Shown: positions 19,551 to 32,689 of the stretch, one piece after another
How the letters are laid out: every line of letters begins with the position of its first letter
How positions within the stretch are numbered: position 1 is the first letter of the stretch
Assembly: GCA_022414725.1 (NCBI GenBank)
Contig: CM039462.1
Location: forward strand, 2,008,900 to 2,072,899
DNA: 64,000 bases
Reading direction: 5' to 3'
Source of the DNA: Microglena sp. YARC
Taxonomy: Eukaryota > Chlorophyta > Chlorophyceae > Chlamydomonadales > Chlamydomonadaceae
Position numbers and translations under genes: made by a program
The notes under the pieces: generated by a model
What the model saw: only the letters and a program-made list of their open reading frames with translations
Database searches by the model: none
What the model was told of the DNA's origin: nothing

Positions 19551-20160
19551 GCCCCTCGCGAGGGCGCTCACTTAATGCTTGTCTTCTTAACTATCGCGTA
19601 CTGCCCACGAGGGCTCAAAGTAATCCCCTCGGCAGACAGACAGAGGGGCAAGTACTTCCCTAATTGGGGCGCTGGGTCGGTATCAAAATGTAACGCTATC
19701 GTATGCGCCCCCTCACCTGTACAGGTTCGACCGTTTTCGTTTCTGCTTTTCGAATTCGCTTTCATATTTCTTTTTCCTCCGAAGTACCTTATTCTGTTTC
19801 TTCTCGAAACGATGTTCTTCCTGCTGTATGCTGTTTCTTTGTTCCCTTTCTGGAGTTTGGGTTATCCATGGCTTGGAGAGAACCTTCCAGACCCGCCATC
19901 GCTCGTTCGCCAGGGGCAGCGTTCGCTACGTGCTGCTGCACGTACACGTCGCAAGGAACAGAGGGTCGTTCTCCGAGAGTCATCTTTAATCAATTCCAAG
20001 ATGAACAGGTGGCGCGGAATCGTTCTTCTCGTGTGATAACTGAATATGAGCCCTGGTGATCACACTGGCCCCACAGCATCGAATGCTGCTCCTCCATGCT
20101 GCTCCCATCGACACGCATGCACATGGACATCCCTTCCCCATGCTGCTACCCCATCGACAC
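19551..20160 (+). repeat. S module, copy 1
   Basis: A ~600-bp non-tandem block starting near CTCGCGAGGGCGCTCACTTA and including TCACCTGTACAGGTTCGACC, TTCGAATTCGCTTTCATATT and, at its end, tandem ATCGACACNCATGCACATG. It recurs at 25436-26085 (inverted), 38700-39230 and 40600-41315 (inverted), each time between the 40-bp array side and the CA/GT microsatellite. ORFs in it are not conserved between copies. Confidence 0.75.
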
Positions 20161-20805
20161 ACATGCACATGAACAAACACACCACACACATATAATATAC
20201 ACATGTACACATCACACAGACGCACTCACACATGCACACACACACGCACACACAAACACACACACGGACACATACACACACACGCACACATGCACACACA
20301 CACACACACACACGCATACACACACATACATACATATACACACACATACACACACATACACACGCAAACACGCATACACACACGACGCGCACAAACAAAC
20401 GCAACACACACACACACACACACCAACACACACACACACAGCAACACACACACACACACACACACATACACATACACATACTCGCGCACACACACACACA
20501 CAAACACACACAGATACACAGACACATACACACACACACGCACGCACACACACATACACACACACGCACACATGCACTCAGGCACACCCACACATACACA
20601 CCACACCACACACACACACACACTCACACACACACACACTCTCTCTCACACCACACACACACACATACACATGCCCATACCCGCACACACACACACACAC
20701 AACACACACACAACAGATACACAGACACATACACCACCACGCACGCACACACACATACACACACACGCACACACATGCACGCAGGCACACCCACACATAC
20801 ACACA

Positions 20806-20843
<38 letters not shown>

Positions 20844-21340
20844 AAATGAGTCAAACAAACAAACACAGCACACACATACATATACACACACACGCACGCA
20901 CACATGCCACAAAGACACACAACACACACACACGCACACAACACGCACACACGCACTCAGACGCGCACACACACGAACACATGCACACAGACACACACAC
21001 ATGCACACACATATATACACATGCACTCATACACACACATACACACACATGTACACACACATGCACCACAAACACACGCACACAACACACATACACACAC
21101 ACGCAAATAAGCACACACATCACACTCATATACACATGGCACACCCACACGCACACACACACAAGCACACACATACCAACCCCGGCCCCCACACAGGACC
21201 ACACCACACGCACACTCTCTCACACACACACACACACACATAACACGCACATGCACACATACACACATACACACTACACACATAAACACACACAATCACA
21301 CACACGAACATGCACTCAGTCAAACAACATGCACACACAC
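20161..21340 (+). repeat. CA-rich microsatellite, 1.2 kb
   Basis: Almost pure CA with scattered T and G substitutions (ACACATACAC, CACGCACAC). The long His/Thr-rich or Cys/Val-rich frames here are artefacts of the repeat. Confidence 0.95.
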
Positions 21341-22120
21341 AGAGCAAGCTTCCAAACCTCACCGAATCTTATCTCTTTGTGGTGAAAGTTTTTATGTGGC
21401 AAGACGTTATGAAACCACCCCTGATCTAGCAACCCCTATCATTGAAGATAAAATTAAGAGGATGTTGTTTTGGTGTCCCCCCTCCCTGGTCCACGCATTG
21501 AAGTAGACTCAGAGTTAGAAGTGAAACACATTTTTCAATGGTAGGCTATACCTTATGGCTCTGCCGATCGGCAGAGTTTTTTGAGGGGGAGCGTTGCTCA
21601 GAATTGAGAAGGCACAGTTCACCGGCAGGCGTCCATTCGTGTAAACCCAGATAGAGGCTGCCCTGCAGGCACCGCCCTGGGGGAAAATTAGCCCTTCAGG
21701 CAATAGGAGACCTCAGGATGTTGGTGTTGCAAGGTGATGAGGGTATTCAGGCATTTCTTGACAACACAGAAGGCCTCACTGGCGGAGTACAAGCTGCACT
21801 AGCGCATCACCTTAGCTTCGGCAAAGAGAGCGCTCCTCTAGGCAGGAGGCTCGCTGCACGCGCTCCCAAGACCAACTTGTTACTAGTTAGGCATGTCCTT
21901 TTGTTGGGTTGGCGATGGGCGTATATGTATGAAATATACAGACTATGCAACTTGGTGGGGCTAGTGCAGCCCTGTGTATAGCCTCCTGGTGCAGCCTTGG
22001 TGTGGGGGCACATGGTACGTCCAAGTCCAGAACTTTTTGTTTTATTGTGCTACAAGGTGTTTGCTGGAATTGATTTGCACGGAGGATGCTGGACTGGTTC
22101 AGCATGACTCAGTGTAAGCC
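21341..22120. other. Unique core DNA of copy 1, nothing recognised
   Basis: Mixed-composition DNA between the CA microsatellite and the tandem repeats that follow. No ORF above about 90 codons looks like a protein and no RNA gene is visible. Confidence 0.5.
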
Positions 22121-22540
22121 TAATTTTGGCATTGCGGTGATCTCTTTTATTAGCGCTGAGTGTGTTTGCTTTGATTTTCAATGGGGTTGCCCTAGACTTG
22201 TTTAGCACTGAGAGTGCTTGCTTAAATGAGCCCGGATGTGTTTAGCTTGAATTACCTCTGTTCACTGCAGCTCATGATTAACATTGGGTGCGCTTTCACG
22301 CATTGATTATCATTAAGCGCTGCTTTCTTGGATTAGCACCAAGAGACTGCTTTGTTTTGCTTCGATTAGCAATGAGAGTGCTTGCTTGAACTGAGTGTGC
22401 ATGTCTTGATTAGCACGGGTGTTGCTAGCTTGGATTAGCACTTCCTTACTAAATTAGCACTGAGAAGTGCTTGCTTGGATTGGCCCTGAGCTTCCATGTA
22501 TGATTAGCAGTGGTTAAATGTGTTCAGCGAGCGTGTGGTT
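22121..22540 (+). repeat. Degenerate ~28-bp tandem repeat
   Basis: Repeated GATTAGCACTGAGAGTGCTTGCTTG-like units, each a partial dyad (AGCACT...AGTGCT), with heavy divergence; roughly twelve copies can be traced. Confidence 0.55.
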
Positions 22541-22679
22541 ATCTGAGTCCTATAGTCTGCCCAGGGCTTCCTTTAAAGCCATGCTACAATTCAATTCAAA
22601 TCAGAACCAGCGGGCTGGAAAACCAGAGGCTAGTCTTGAAAAACATGTAACAATAAGGAAGTGTGCTTCATATATTTGA

Positions 22680-23340
22680 CCATCCCGTAATTTAAACATG
22701 GTTGCAGGAGTCCCGCAGCACGTTCATTACATCAGTTCCCGTATTTTAGACATAGTTGCAGAAGTCACCAGCATTGAATGCATAATATGAGTCCCCTTAA
22801 TATTATACATTGTTAACAGGGCAGTCAGCAGCATTATTCAATTATATCAGCTCCCGTTTTGTAGACGTAGGTTACAGGATCACCAGCATAAAATGCATTT
22901 TAAATGAGCCCCCGATAATTTAAACATGGGTTGCAGGAGTCGAGCAGCGATTTATTCCATTACATTGAGTTCCCGTAATTTAAACAGGTTGCAGAAGTCG
23001 CCGGCATCGCATTCCATATTACACCATGTCCCCGTATCTTAAACATATGTTGCAGGAGTCACAGCATCGCCTTCCATAACACCAGTCCCATTAATGTAAG
23101 CATATGTTCCGAGTCTCCGTCCAAAATTGAAATTAGATAAACACGAGTTCCGTGTTTAAAATAAGGTTACGAGGAATCTCCGTCATTGAATGCATAACAT
23201 GAGGTTCCCTGTTATTGACATGGGTTGCAGCGAGTACCGGCATCGCTCCATACACCTATCCCGTAATTTAGAAAATAGGTTGCAAAAGAGTCTCAAGATG
23301 TAATAAGATAACACGAGTCACTCGTAGATTTACACCATCT
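22680..23340 (+). repeat. Degenerate ~60-bp tandem repeat
   Basis: Units share CCCGTAATTTAAACATGG, GTTGCAGGAGTC and CAGCATCG...CCATTACA segments; about eleven diverged copies. 23341-23930 after it holds no recognised gene. Confidence 0.6.
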
Positions 23341-23930
23341 TAGATTGCGGGGGTGGCGGTGTGTGGGTGGCGGGGCCAATATTTACCTGCAAGGGCTATC
23401 AGATTATACAGTACTTCTACGAGCCACCGCCTATATTCAAAAGACATTTAAGGGACATTGAAAACTGTCTTTATATCGGTTGCAAATTAGATCCTCAAGC
23501 AACGATCATTTTAGTGTTGGTAAAGGTTGAACCCACCTCATAGGTGGAATCTCCTACCTCAAGTAAGAATTCAATGCGACAATCCTCACGCAAACATGTA
23601 GGTTAGCATACCAGCCTAAATAAATATGTCAATGCTGGCACATCTCCGGTTGGTGGAAATTACGTTAGAGTTCAACGGGAAAGGTAGGCCAGCAAGGCAG
23701 CGCCCCCACAAAGTTCATTCCATACCAATAAAAAATAACACTTGCACTACTAATGATAGTAGGGAAGCCTTTGAGGGACGTCGCCTGAATGCTTGTAGGC
23801 GCAGTAGTGTACTCAGTGTTGAGAATCCTTCTCATGGATTTCATTCGGTGTTACTACATGCACCGTCCGCCTACAGACAACACAGATTAGTTACCAAACC
23901 ATTTTGTTTGGTTTTCTCCCACGTGTGTGT

Positions 23931-25435
23931 TTTTTGTGGTGTGTGTGTGGGTAGGTTGTTGTGGCCATATACAGTGTGGTGCAGAGCAGGTGCGCCCGAA
24001 ACAAGCAGCCCTACCAACAGCGCACGTGTGTCGTGCGTTTTGTGTTTGTTTTGTGCATTGGTGCGGCGTGTTATGTGTGTGTTGTGTGCATGTTGTGTGT
24101 GCTGTCTGTGCATGTGGTTTGCGTTGTGGTGTGTTATATATGGTGTGTGTGTTGTGTGGTGTGTATATGTTGTGTTTGTGGTGTTTGTGTGTTGTGCTGC
24201 GTGTTTGCGTGTTGCGGTTATGGGTTGTTGGGTTGTGCGTGTGTTGTGGTGCAGGTGTGTGTACGTGTTGTGTGTGTGTGTGTGTGTGATGTGTGTGTGT
24301 GTGTGTGATTCTGTGGTGTGTTGGGCTTCCGGATAGTGTGGCTCTGTGGTATGTGTGTGAACGAAAGCATGTTTATTGTGATGCGTGTTATATGTGTCGG
24401 TGTGCAATGTGTGCGTTTCGTTGTGTTGCATGTGGTGTGTAGGTCTGTGCGATCTGCGGTTTCTGTCTGGTGTGTCTGAGGGTGTGTGCAAGTTTGTGTG
24501 TATGCATTGTGTGTGCGCTGCGTTTGTTTGTGTGTGTCATTGTGTGTGTGTCTGGTGTGTTGTTTGTGTCAGTGTGTGTGTGTCTGTGTGTGTGTGTGTC
24601 TGTGCTGTGTCTGTGTGTGTGCTTGTTATGTATGTATGTGTGCGTTGTGCGTGTGCGCATGCAGGTATGCATGTTGCGTGCGTATGTGTGAGTGTGGTAC
24701 GTGTGTTTGTGTGTGTAGTGCGCCACAATGTGTGTGTGTGTGTGTTCATGTGTGGTGTGTTGCGTGTGTGTCGTGTGTAGTGTCTGAGTGCATGTGGCTG
24801 TGTCTTGTACGTTGTTGGTGTGTGTGCGTGTGTGATTCTGTGTGTGTGTCTGTGCGCGTGTGTGCTCGTGTGTGTATGTGGTGCATGAAGCAGTTATGTG
24901 TTGCGCGTGTATGTGTCGGTGTGCATGTGTCGTGTGTGTTGCGTAACTGATGTGTGTGTGACTTGCTGCATGTGCGTGTGTGTGTGGCTATGTGTGTTGT
25001 GTGCGTGTGTGAGTGATGTGTTGTATGTGTGTTTATGTGTCTGTGCGTGTGTTTGGTCTACGTTATGTGTCTGGGTGTGTCGTTGAGTGCGGTGTGCAGT
25101 GTTGTGAGTATGCTGGTGTGTGAGCGTTTGTATTTTGAGGTGGTGTCATTGTTGGTGTGTGTGTGTGTGGTGTGTGTGTTTGTGTAGAACGTGCGTGTTG
25201 GTGTTTGTTGCTTGTGTTGTTATGTGTGTGTATGCGTTGGTTACTGAGTGTGTTGTGTCTGTGTGTGTCTCAGGCATGTGTGCGTGTGTGTATTGTGTGT
25301 CTCAGTGTTGTGTGTCTTGTGTGCATGTTTGGTGTGTGTTGTGTGTTTTGTGTATGTGTGTTGTCTCGTGTCTGTGTTGGTGTTGTGTAGTGTGTGTGTG
25401 TATGTGTTCATGTGCATGTGTGTCGATGGTGAGCA
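23931..25435 (+). repeat. GT-rich microsatellite, 1.5 kb
   Basis: The opposite strand character of the CA block at 20161-21340, which makes the whole element palindromic at large scale. More diverged than the CA block (TGTGTTGTGTGC, TGCGTGTG). Confidence 0.9.
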
Positions 25436-26085
25436 GGCGATGGGGAGCAGCAAGGGGGAGGTGTTGATGTGCATGTGTGCAGGGGAAGCAGCATGCGGGA
25501 GAGAGTCAATGTGCATGCGTGATCAATGGGAAGCAGCATGGGAGGAGTGTCCATTGTGCAGGCGTGTCAATGGGGACAACATTTGATTTGTTTGGGGCAG
25601 AATTGATCACCAGGACTTCATATTCAGTATTCACATGCGAAGAGAACGATTCCGCGCCACCCTGTTCATCTTGGAATGAAAAAGATGACTCGGAGAACGA
25701 TTCCTCTGTTCTGCGCGCTACGTGCAGCAGAACGTATGCGAACGCTTGCCCTGGCGAAGCGAGCAGATGGCGGGATCTGGAGGTTCTCCCAAGCCATGGA
25801 TACCCAAACTTCCCAGAAAGGGACAAGGAACACAGCAAACAGCAGGAAAAGAACATCGTTAGAGAAGAAACAGAAAAAGGTAGTTCGGAGGAAAAGAAAT
25901 ATGAAGCGAATTCGAAAAGTAGAAACGAAAACGGGTCGAACCTGTACAGGTGAGGGCGCACTTACGATAGCGTTACGATTTGATGGCGTACTGCCCTCTG
26001 TCTTGCTCCGAGAAGCCCTCGTGGGCGTACGCATTAGAAGAGAAGTAGTGCCCTCGCGAGGGCTCTTACTTCCCTAAATTAGGGT
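25436..26085 (-). repeat. S module, copy 2 (inverted)
   Basis: Reverse complement of the 19551-20160 block: starts GTGCATGTGTGTCGATGG, contains AAATATGAAGCGAATTCGAA and CCTGTACAGGTGAGGG and ends CCCTCGCGAGGGCTCTTACT. Confidence 0.75.
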
Positions 26086-27356
26086 CCTTAGCTGGTGGGA
26101 TGGACTACCCCCTAGAATTAGTAGGCTTTGCTGGTGGGGGTAACTACCCACATAAAATTGTTGTGGGTTGTTGGTGGGGTGACTACCCCTAAAGTTAGTG
26201 TGGTTGCTCGTGGAGGGTCACTACCCACAAAATTTAGTTGTCGTGCTGGTGGGTGGTAACTACCCCCTATATTAGTTGTTGTTGTGGGGAGGGTACTACC
26301 CCTAAATTAGTGGGGTCTTGCTGGTGAGGGTCACTGCCCCCCTTAAATTAGGGTGGTTACTGAGTGGGTAAACTACACCTAAATTAGTGGGTGGTGTAGG
26401 TGGGGGGTCACAAACCCCCTAAATTTAGTTGGTGGTGTAGGGGGTCACTACCCCCTAAATTAGTGGTGGTTTGCTGGTGGGGGTCACTACCCCCTAAATT
26501 AGTGGTGGTGTGTGTGGGGGCACTACCCCGTAATTAGTGAGGTGTTTCTGGTGGGGTCACTACCCCTAAATTAGTGGGTGCTTCTGTGGGGGTCACTACC
26601 CCTAAATAGTGGGTGCTTGCTGTGGGTCACTACCCCCAAATTAGTGGTGGTGTAGAGTGGGGGTAACTACCCCCCTAAATAAGTGGTGCTTTCTTGGTGG
26701 GGGTCACTACCCCAAATTAGTGGGAGTGGAGTTGCTGGTGGTTCACTACCCCTAAATTAACGGTGGTTGCTGTTGGGGGGTCACTACCCCCTAAAATTAG
26801 TGGGTGGTTGAGGTGGGGGGTAACCTACCCCTAAATTAGTTGTTGAGTATTGGTGGGGTAACTACCCCCTAAATTAGTGGCTTGCTGGGGATACCCACCA
26901 AATAGTTTTGCTGCTTGGTGAAGGTCACGCCCCCTAAATTAGTGGGGTGTGTAGGTGGAGTAACTACCCCCTAAATTAGTGGGTGGTGTTTGGCTGGGTG
27001 AGGGACACTGCCCCCTGAAATAGTGGGTTGTCCGTAGTGTGGGGGTCACTACCCCTAAATTAGTGGTGGTGTAGTGGGGGTCACTAACCCCTAATTAGGG
27101 GTGCTTGCTGTGGGGTCACTACCCCCTAAATGTAGAGGTGGGTAGGTGGGGGTCATACCCCCTAAATTAGTGGGTGGTGCTGGTGGGGGTAACTACCCCC
27201 TAAATTAGTGGGTGCTTGCTGTGAGGGGTCACTTGCCCCAAATTGTGGTGGTTGCTGGTGGAGTAACTACCACCCCTAAATTAGCTTGTTGCTTGCTGGT
27301 GGGGTCACTACCCCCTAATTAATGTGTTGCTGGTGGGTCACTTACCCTCTCTTCTT
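26086..27356 (-). repeat. 40-bp minisatellite array, G-rich orientation
   Basis: Inverted counterpart of 18500-19550: CTAAATTAGTGGGTGGTTGC with TGGTGGGGGTAACTACCCCC units, about 30 copies, running into the N gap. Confidence 0.85.
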
Positions 27357-28356
27357 NNNNNNNNNNNNNNNNNNNNNNNNNNNNNNNNNNNNNNNNNNNN
27401 NNNNNNNNNNNNNNNNNNNNNNNNNNNNNNNNNNNNNNNNNNNNNNNNNNNNNNNNNNNNNNNNNNNNNNNNNNNNNNNNNNNNNNNNNNNNNNNNNNNN
27501 NNNNNNNNNNNNNNNNNNNNNNNNNNNNNNNNNNNNNNNNNNNNNNNNNNNNNNNNNNNNNNNNNNNNNNNNNNNNNNNNNNNNNNNNNNNNNNNNNNNN
27601 NNNNNNNNNNNNNNNNNNNNNNNNNNNNNNNNNNNNNNNNNNNNNNNNNNNNNNNNNNNNNNNNNNNNNNNNNNNNNNNNNNNNNNNNNNNNNNNNNNNN
27701 NNNNNNNNNNNNNNNNNNNNNNNNNNNNNNNNNNNNNNNNNNNNNNNNNNNNNNNNNNNNNNNNNNNNNNNNNNNNNNNNNNNNNNNNNNNNNNNNNNNN
27801 NNNNNNNNNNNNNNNNNNNNNNNNNNNNNNNNNNNNNNNNNNNNNNNNNNNNNNNNNNNNNNNNNNNNNNNNNNNNNNNNNNNNNNNNNNNNNNNNNNNN
27901 NNNNNNNNNNNNNNNNNNNNNNNNNNNNNNNNNNNNNNNNNNNNNNNNNNNNNNNNNNNNNNNNNNNNNNNNNNNNNNNNNNNNNNNNNNNNNNNNNNNN
28001 NNNNNNNNNNNNNNNNNNNNNNNNNNNNNNNNNNNNNNNNNNNNNNNNNNNNNNNNNNNNNNNNNNNNNNNNNNNNNNNNNNNNNNNNNNNNNNNNNNNN
28101 NNNNNNNNNNNNNNNNNNNNNNNNNNNNNNNNNNNNNNNNNNNNNNNNNNNNNNNNNNNNNNNNNNNNNNNNNNNNNNNNNNNNNNNNNNNNNNNNNNNN
28201 NNNNNNNNNNNNNNNNNNNNNNNNNNNNNNNNNNNNNNNNNNNNNNNNNNNNNNNNNNNNNNNNNNNNNNNNNNNNNNNNNNNNNNNNNNNNNNNNNNNN
28301 NNNNNNNNNNNNNNNNNNNNNNNNNNNNNNNNNNNNNNNNNNNNNNNNNNNNNNNN
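27357..28356. other. Assembly gap of 1000 N
   Basis: Exactly 1000 unknown bases, so probably a placeholder of arbitrary size. It begins inside the 40-bp array of copy 1 and hides that copy's right end. Confidence 1.
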
Positions 28357-31300
28357 CCACCATGCCGACAGGGGTGACTAAGCAAACATGGTGGATGGCA
28401 GCACAATGTGGATGGAGGTGATGTCGAGGACCAAGTTGGGAGGCGTCGTGGCTTGGAGACACCTGAGCATGGAAGGCTGTTTCTCGAAGCTTACTCAACA
28501 CATAGAATGTGGACGCCCCGAGGAGGGAGCCAGCACAAGGCTCATAATCATGTAAGGACAGCGGCGGCGTTCGGCGGGCGGCAAATATAGAAGGCGCACA
28601 CGGGGAACTCGGTGGATCCAGCATAGGCACAGAACGGTGGGCCGACTGTTTCATGGAGTGGCAACAATGGCAAATTCCACGAGGAGGTGGGTTGCAATTG
28701 AGTAATGGTTTCTGGAGGTATCACGTTTGTGAGCTACAGAGCCATTCCAAAACATGTTGATACGGTTAATATTGAAGGGATTGGTGGGCCGAAAGTGGGC
28801 GAAGGACGGAGCGCCACATATAGAGAGCGAGCTGTTCGGAAGGATCATGGCTGGTGGTGCGGTCGGAGAGGCTTGTTGGTTCGGAGGATCTCAGTGTGGG
28901 GGCAGGGGTGCCAGGGTTTGGAAGAGTGTGGTGATAGGGTTTACAGCGAGAAACCACGAGCGAACTGAGGGGCAAGTGGGAATTTGTAATGGTCATTGTT
29001 GTGCTATATAGAGTGCTTGAGAAAGTTTAGGTGAGCTCCGTGATGTCGGAGAGAAGGCCGTAGGCGGTGTGGTGAGCGCAAGGTAGAGTTGAAGCATGCA
29101 GCTGGAGGCTGTTGGGCTCGGGTGATAATATAAGCACGAAGTCGAAGGTAACAAGGAGGGTTATCACGTATTCACTAGCCGGGCACCCTCTGTCAGCAAT
29201 GGTCCGTTGCCCTTAGGGACTGGCTCGTGTGGGATCCGCACTTTTGTCAGAGAAATTGTGGGGCGTCAGGAGGTGAGGTCGGTTCAAAGCAGTGAGTTGG
29301 CACATGAAAATGCAGGGATGGGAAAGAATGTATGTAAAGGCGGATGAGTGGACAAGATAGACAAGATAGGTCGCGGATAAGGTGTATGACTGGTGGCAAG
29401 GTGATCTGGTGTAAGATGGCTAGAACTTCGGGTCCAGAGAGGTGGTGTGTGCGGACGTTGTCTGAGGCGCACAAATGCCTGGAGAGTTCTGCGCGTAGGA
29501 GTGGTGTTGATGCTCGGCATACCAAAGCACAGAGGGATAATGGTGTGACTAGGAAAAGGTACGATTTGTAGGAATAGCGGACCACCAGTGTTGTAGACGC
29601 CGTATTATCGGAGGACGCCAGAACCCTCCCGAGAGCAGATGTAGACTAACTAAAGGGATCGTTGTTGGAGCGGAAGTGTAAGCAAAGAGGGGAACGCAGT
29701 CAGAGGGGGGATAACAAGGGTGTGCACGGACCAGGTCGGGAGGACGAATTTGTAAGGGGGCCCAGGTGGCATTTGGACGAAGAGTGGGAGCCCGCCCAGA
29801 AGGCCGGACAAAGTGAATGAAGCATGCTTTCGTTGGAAGGGAGGATGGACATAGCAGACGAGGCCCGATATGGTCACCTGAATCGCAAAGCAAGGTGAAT
29901 CGCGTCAGAGCGATTTGAGAGGTAAGCAGCGCGATTCACTACTGGAGAGCATGGGTGTCATGTGAAGCGAGCTGGGGTCTGAAAGGGTCGATAAGGAATC
30001 GTTTAGACAGTGCGACAGGTTTGCCTAGAAGGAAATACGGTACGGTAGCGCGTTGAGAGGAGCAATATGAGATAGAGGAGAGCTAGATCACCAGAACGAA
30101 GGAGGCCACGAAGGATACAATAGGGATGTTTCTGGAGGACAGAAAGAGAGGCCACCGGATGACGGCAGAGGAAAGTTTGAGCACCTCTCAAGTGGCGGGC
30201 AGCTGAAGAGGGCGGATGTGCAAATCAAGCGAAAAGTTCGTCCACAGCCGAAAAACGCGTAGAGAGCCACGAAGAGACAAGCACTGACTGCATTGGACTA
30301 TAAGACGGCGAAAGGGCAGTCGCATGGGGAGAGAGACAAACGTGCGACATGCGGGGAAATCAGCGAGGAAGGGAGATGAAAGGCGGAGAGAGGCAGGTGA
30401 TGCGAGAGGCGGGACGGACAGGGCATTGTTCACAGCGCTTCTGTCGCAGTCCCGTGGCAGTGGAGGGAGCGAGGCACCAAAGGTGACGAGAAATTCCCCC
30501 ATCTCTTCTCACGGAATAGCGCACGCCGAGACAGGAACAAAACTCAACCTGATCACGATCCCTTACCAGGTATGCGTCCGAAGCAAGTGCACGTGATAGG
30601 TTAGCTTCCAGCTTCAACGGATATGCCCGTACAACTGAAAAGAGCGCTAGATATAGAGAAGCCCATACAAAGGCACGGGATTGACCTCACCACTGGAACC
30701 CGGCAGGCATCACGGATCTGTTAGGCCCACCGCATACTACTAGACCGGCGCACGGACTAACTCACCCACACACAAAAAATCTCAACCAAACATTCTCGAC
30801 CATATAAGAGGACGAGCTTCATCAAGCTCAATAGGGATCCGCCGGGACTGGCACACGAATATGTAAACAGCTATGCAGAGCACTCGGGCGTGATCTTCGA
30901 GGAATCACCTGGTGCTAGAACAACCCTACACAATACTTGAAAGCACAAGAAACATAAACACACAAAACGTAGAGAAGGTCATCTATCAAAAGGTAAGCCT
31001 AACCTCTGAGGCCAAAGCACCAAGCACTGAGCGCAATGGGAGATTGAGTCGAGAGGAGAGGAAGGTCCGGAGAGGAGTACTAAATATATATATGGATACA
31101 CAAGCACCCTAATAAATCCCAGGACTACCATGAGACTGAGCGCAGACCGTTGAACAGGGGAGGGAGATTGGGGGTCAGAGTCAAGGGTGCGTTAACCGTA
31201 GCTGTGGGAAACGGACAAAAGAAGTAGATGAGGCGTGGATGGGCACGAACCAATTGTGTATTCGAGATCGTGCCACTGCGGAAGGCAGACGGATGATCGT

Positions 31301-32532
31301 CGACTGGTAACCAGTGTGGAATGGAGGTAAGGTCGAGTGCGAGGAAGTGGAGGGAGTGGGGAGGCCTAGAGGTGGGTGTATGTGGGAGGGGTTGTGAGGT
31401 GGTAACATGCGATGTAGGATGGTGTGTGTAGGGTGGGAAGGGGGGTAGGATGTTGTCCGGGTGGAGATCGTTTGCGTGTTGTGTGGGTGATGAGGAGGGC
31501 GTGATGCCGCATGTGCGGTGCCAAAGTCAAGGGCACGACAACACCTGGGGAGGAGCGGAGAAAGGTTACGGGACATTCCGCTAACATCGGTGGAGGAATG
31601 CGAGAGGGAGGGAGGAGCCGAGGGGTGATAGATCTGGATTGATCAGTCGGACGCGGGACCCCGAGACACGGCTTGAAAGCCGCTCGAGTGAATTAGTGTT
31701 CCGCCACATAGCACAGCGCTCGGTATAGGCTGTTAATCGGACGGCACTTAGCGCGAGGTTATGTGGTCTGTTCGCCTTCGCTGTGGAGATCGCAGCCCGT
31801 TTTGTGCACTGCTTGGGCAATGGCCTCTAATGGTGGCAAGTAGGGGAGCGAGAGCTCCGTAGAACCTGTATACGGGGTCGTGCATCTAGTGAGGGCAAGC
31901 GCTCATGGGGGAGGGTGTGGGTGATGAAGGTCACTCAGAACTCACTTGGTATGCAAATGTGGCCGTGAAGGGTCTCTGTGATTTTGCTGTTCTGTGAGGT
32001 CTAGTTGACTGTACCCCAGCGGTAACTGGGAGGTTCAAGCCGAGTGAGTCGCTAGGGGGGGTAGGGGGGTGGTAAAGTCGAAGGACCCGGAGGCGGTGGG
32101 AAGGCTACCGGCGTCCGTGGGAGGTCGCCTCAAACGCCTTCGGACCCTCGTAACAGACGACATCAGGATACCAGAGAGACACGCGCAACTACTCGCCACT
32201 CCTCCGGCGGTACCGCCTGGCGCCTGCTCGACGCTAGCGCGTATTTGCCCTCAGCGGCGCGGCGGGGCGGCGTGGCTGGAGACCCCAGACCCCCACCAGC
32301 TAGCCGTTCCCCAGGCTCCATCTTACAGGCCCCTCTTGTGCCACGGATCGAGAGCGCCCTGTGTTATAAGGGAAAAAGCGTGTTGTCCATCTGGGGAATC
32401 TATGTAACCGTAATACGCTAGCGCGACGGAGAGCGTGAGCCCCCCCTTCTACCCGAAGTGCTCGACCCGCCACTCCGATGCACGTCCCGCCCCCCCCACA
32501 AAGGGCCGCCCCTTCCTACCGAGGTTCCCCAC
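28357..32532. other. 4.2 kb between the two giant elements, no gene recognised
   Basis: By position this is interior DNA of the 29-kb hAT-type element. It is balanced in composition, has no tandem repeat and no ORF above about 130 codons that looks like a protein. A transposase gene with introns or sequencing errors could be hidden here; I see no motif to support one. Confidence 0.4.
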
Positions 32533-32689
32533 AACCTAGTGTTCGATAAGCCTACCCCCCAAATTTAAGATAGTTATGACATTCTACCTACAAATTGATT
32601 AGTTTATGAAATCCAGGGACGATTGGTGGCAGGCACTCTCGACCACGACTTTCACTAAACAACTAATTTGAGTAGACCACTTCACCACA

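Larger units (their letters stand above)
18405..27356. mobile_element. Giant palindromic element, incomplete copy 1 (runs into gap)
   Basis: The left end GTTCGATAAGCTACCCC at 18405 matches the two ends of the complete copy at 32541-46935. Order: end, 40-bp repeat array (18500-19550), S module (19551-20160), CA microsatellite, a 2.6-kb core, GT microsatellite, S module inverted, array inverted. The right end must lie in or have been lost in the N gap. The eight bases left of the end are AATAGGTC; no partner is visible. Confidence 0.7.

Noticed and set aside
20060..21385. Long Thr/His-rich and Cys/Val-rich ORFs across the CA tract
   Set aside because: All frames of a two-base repeat are open; no unique sequence or motif.
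27322..28654. ORFs of 350-438 codons across the N gap
   Set aside because: They are made almost entirely of unknown bases.
28357..32532. Several 80-130-codon ORFs on both strands
   Set aside because: No motif, no agreement between overlapping frames, arginine/serine/proline-rich shadows.
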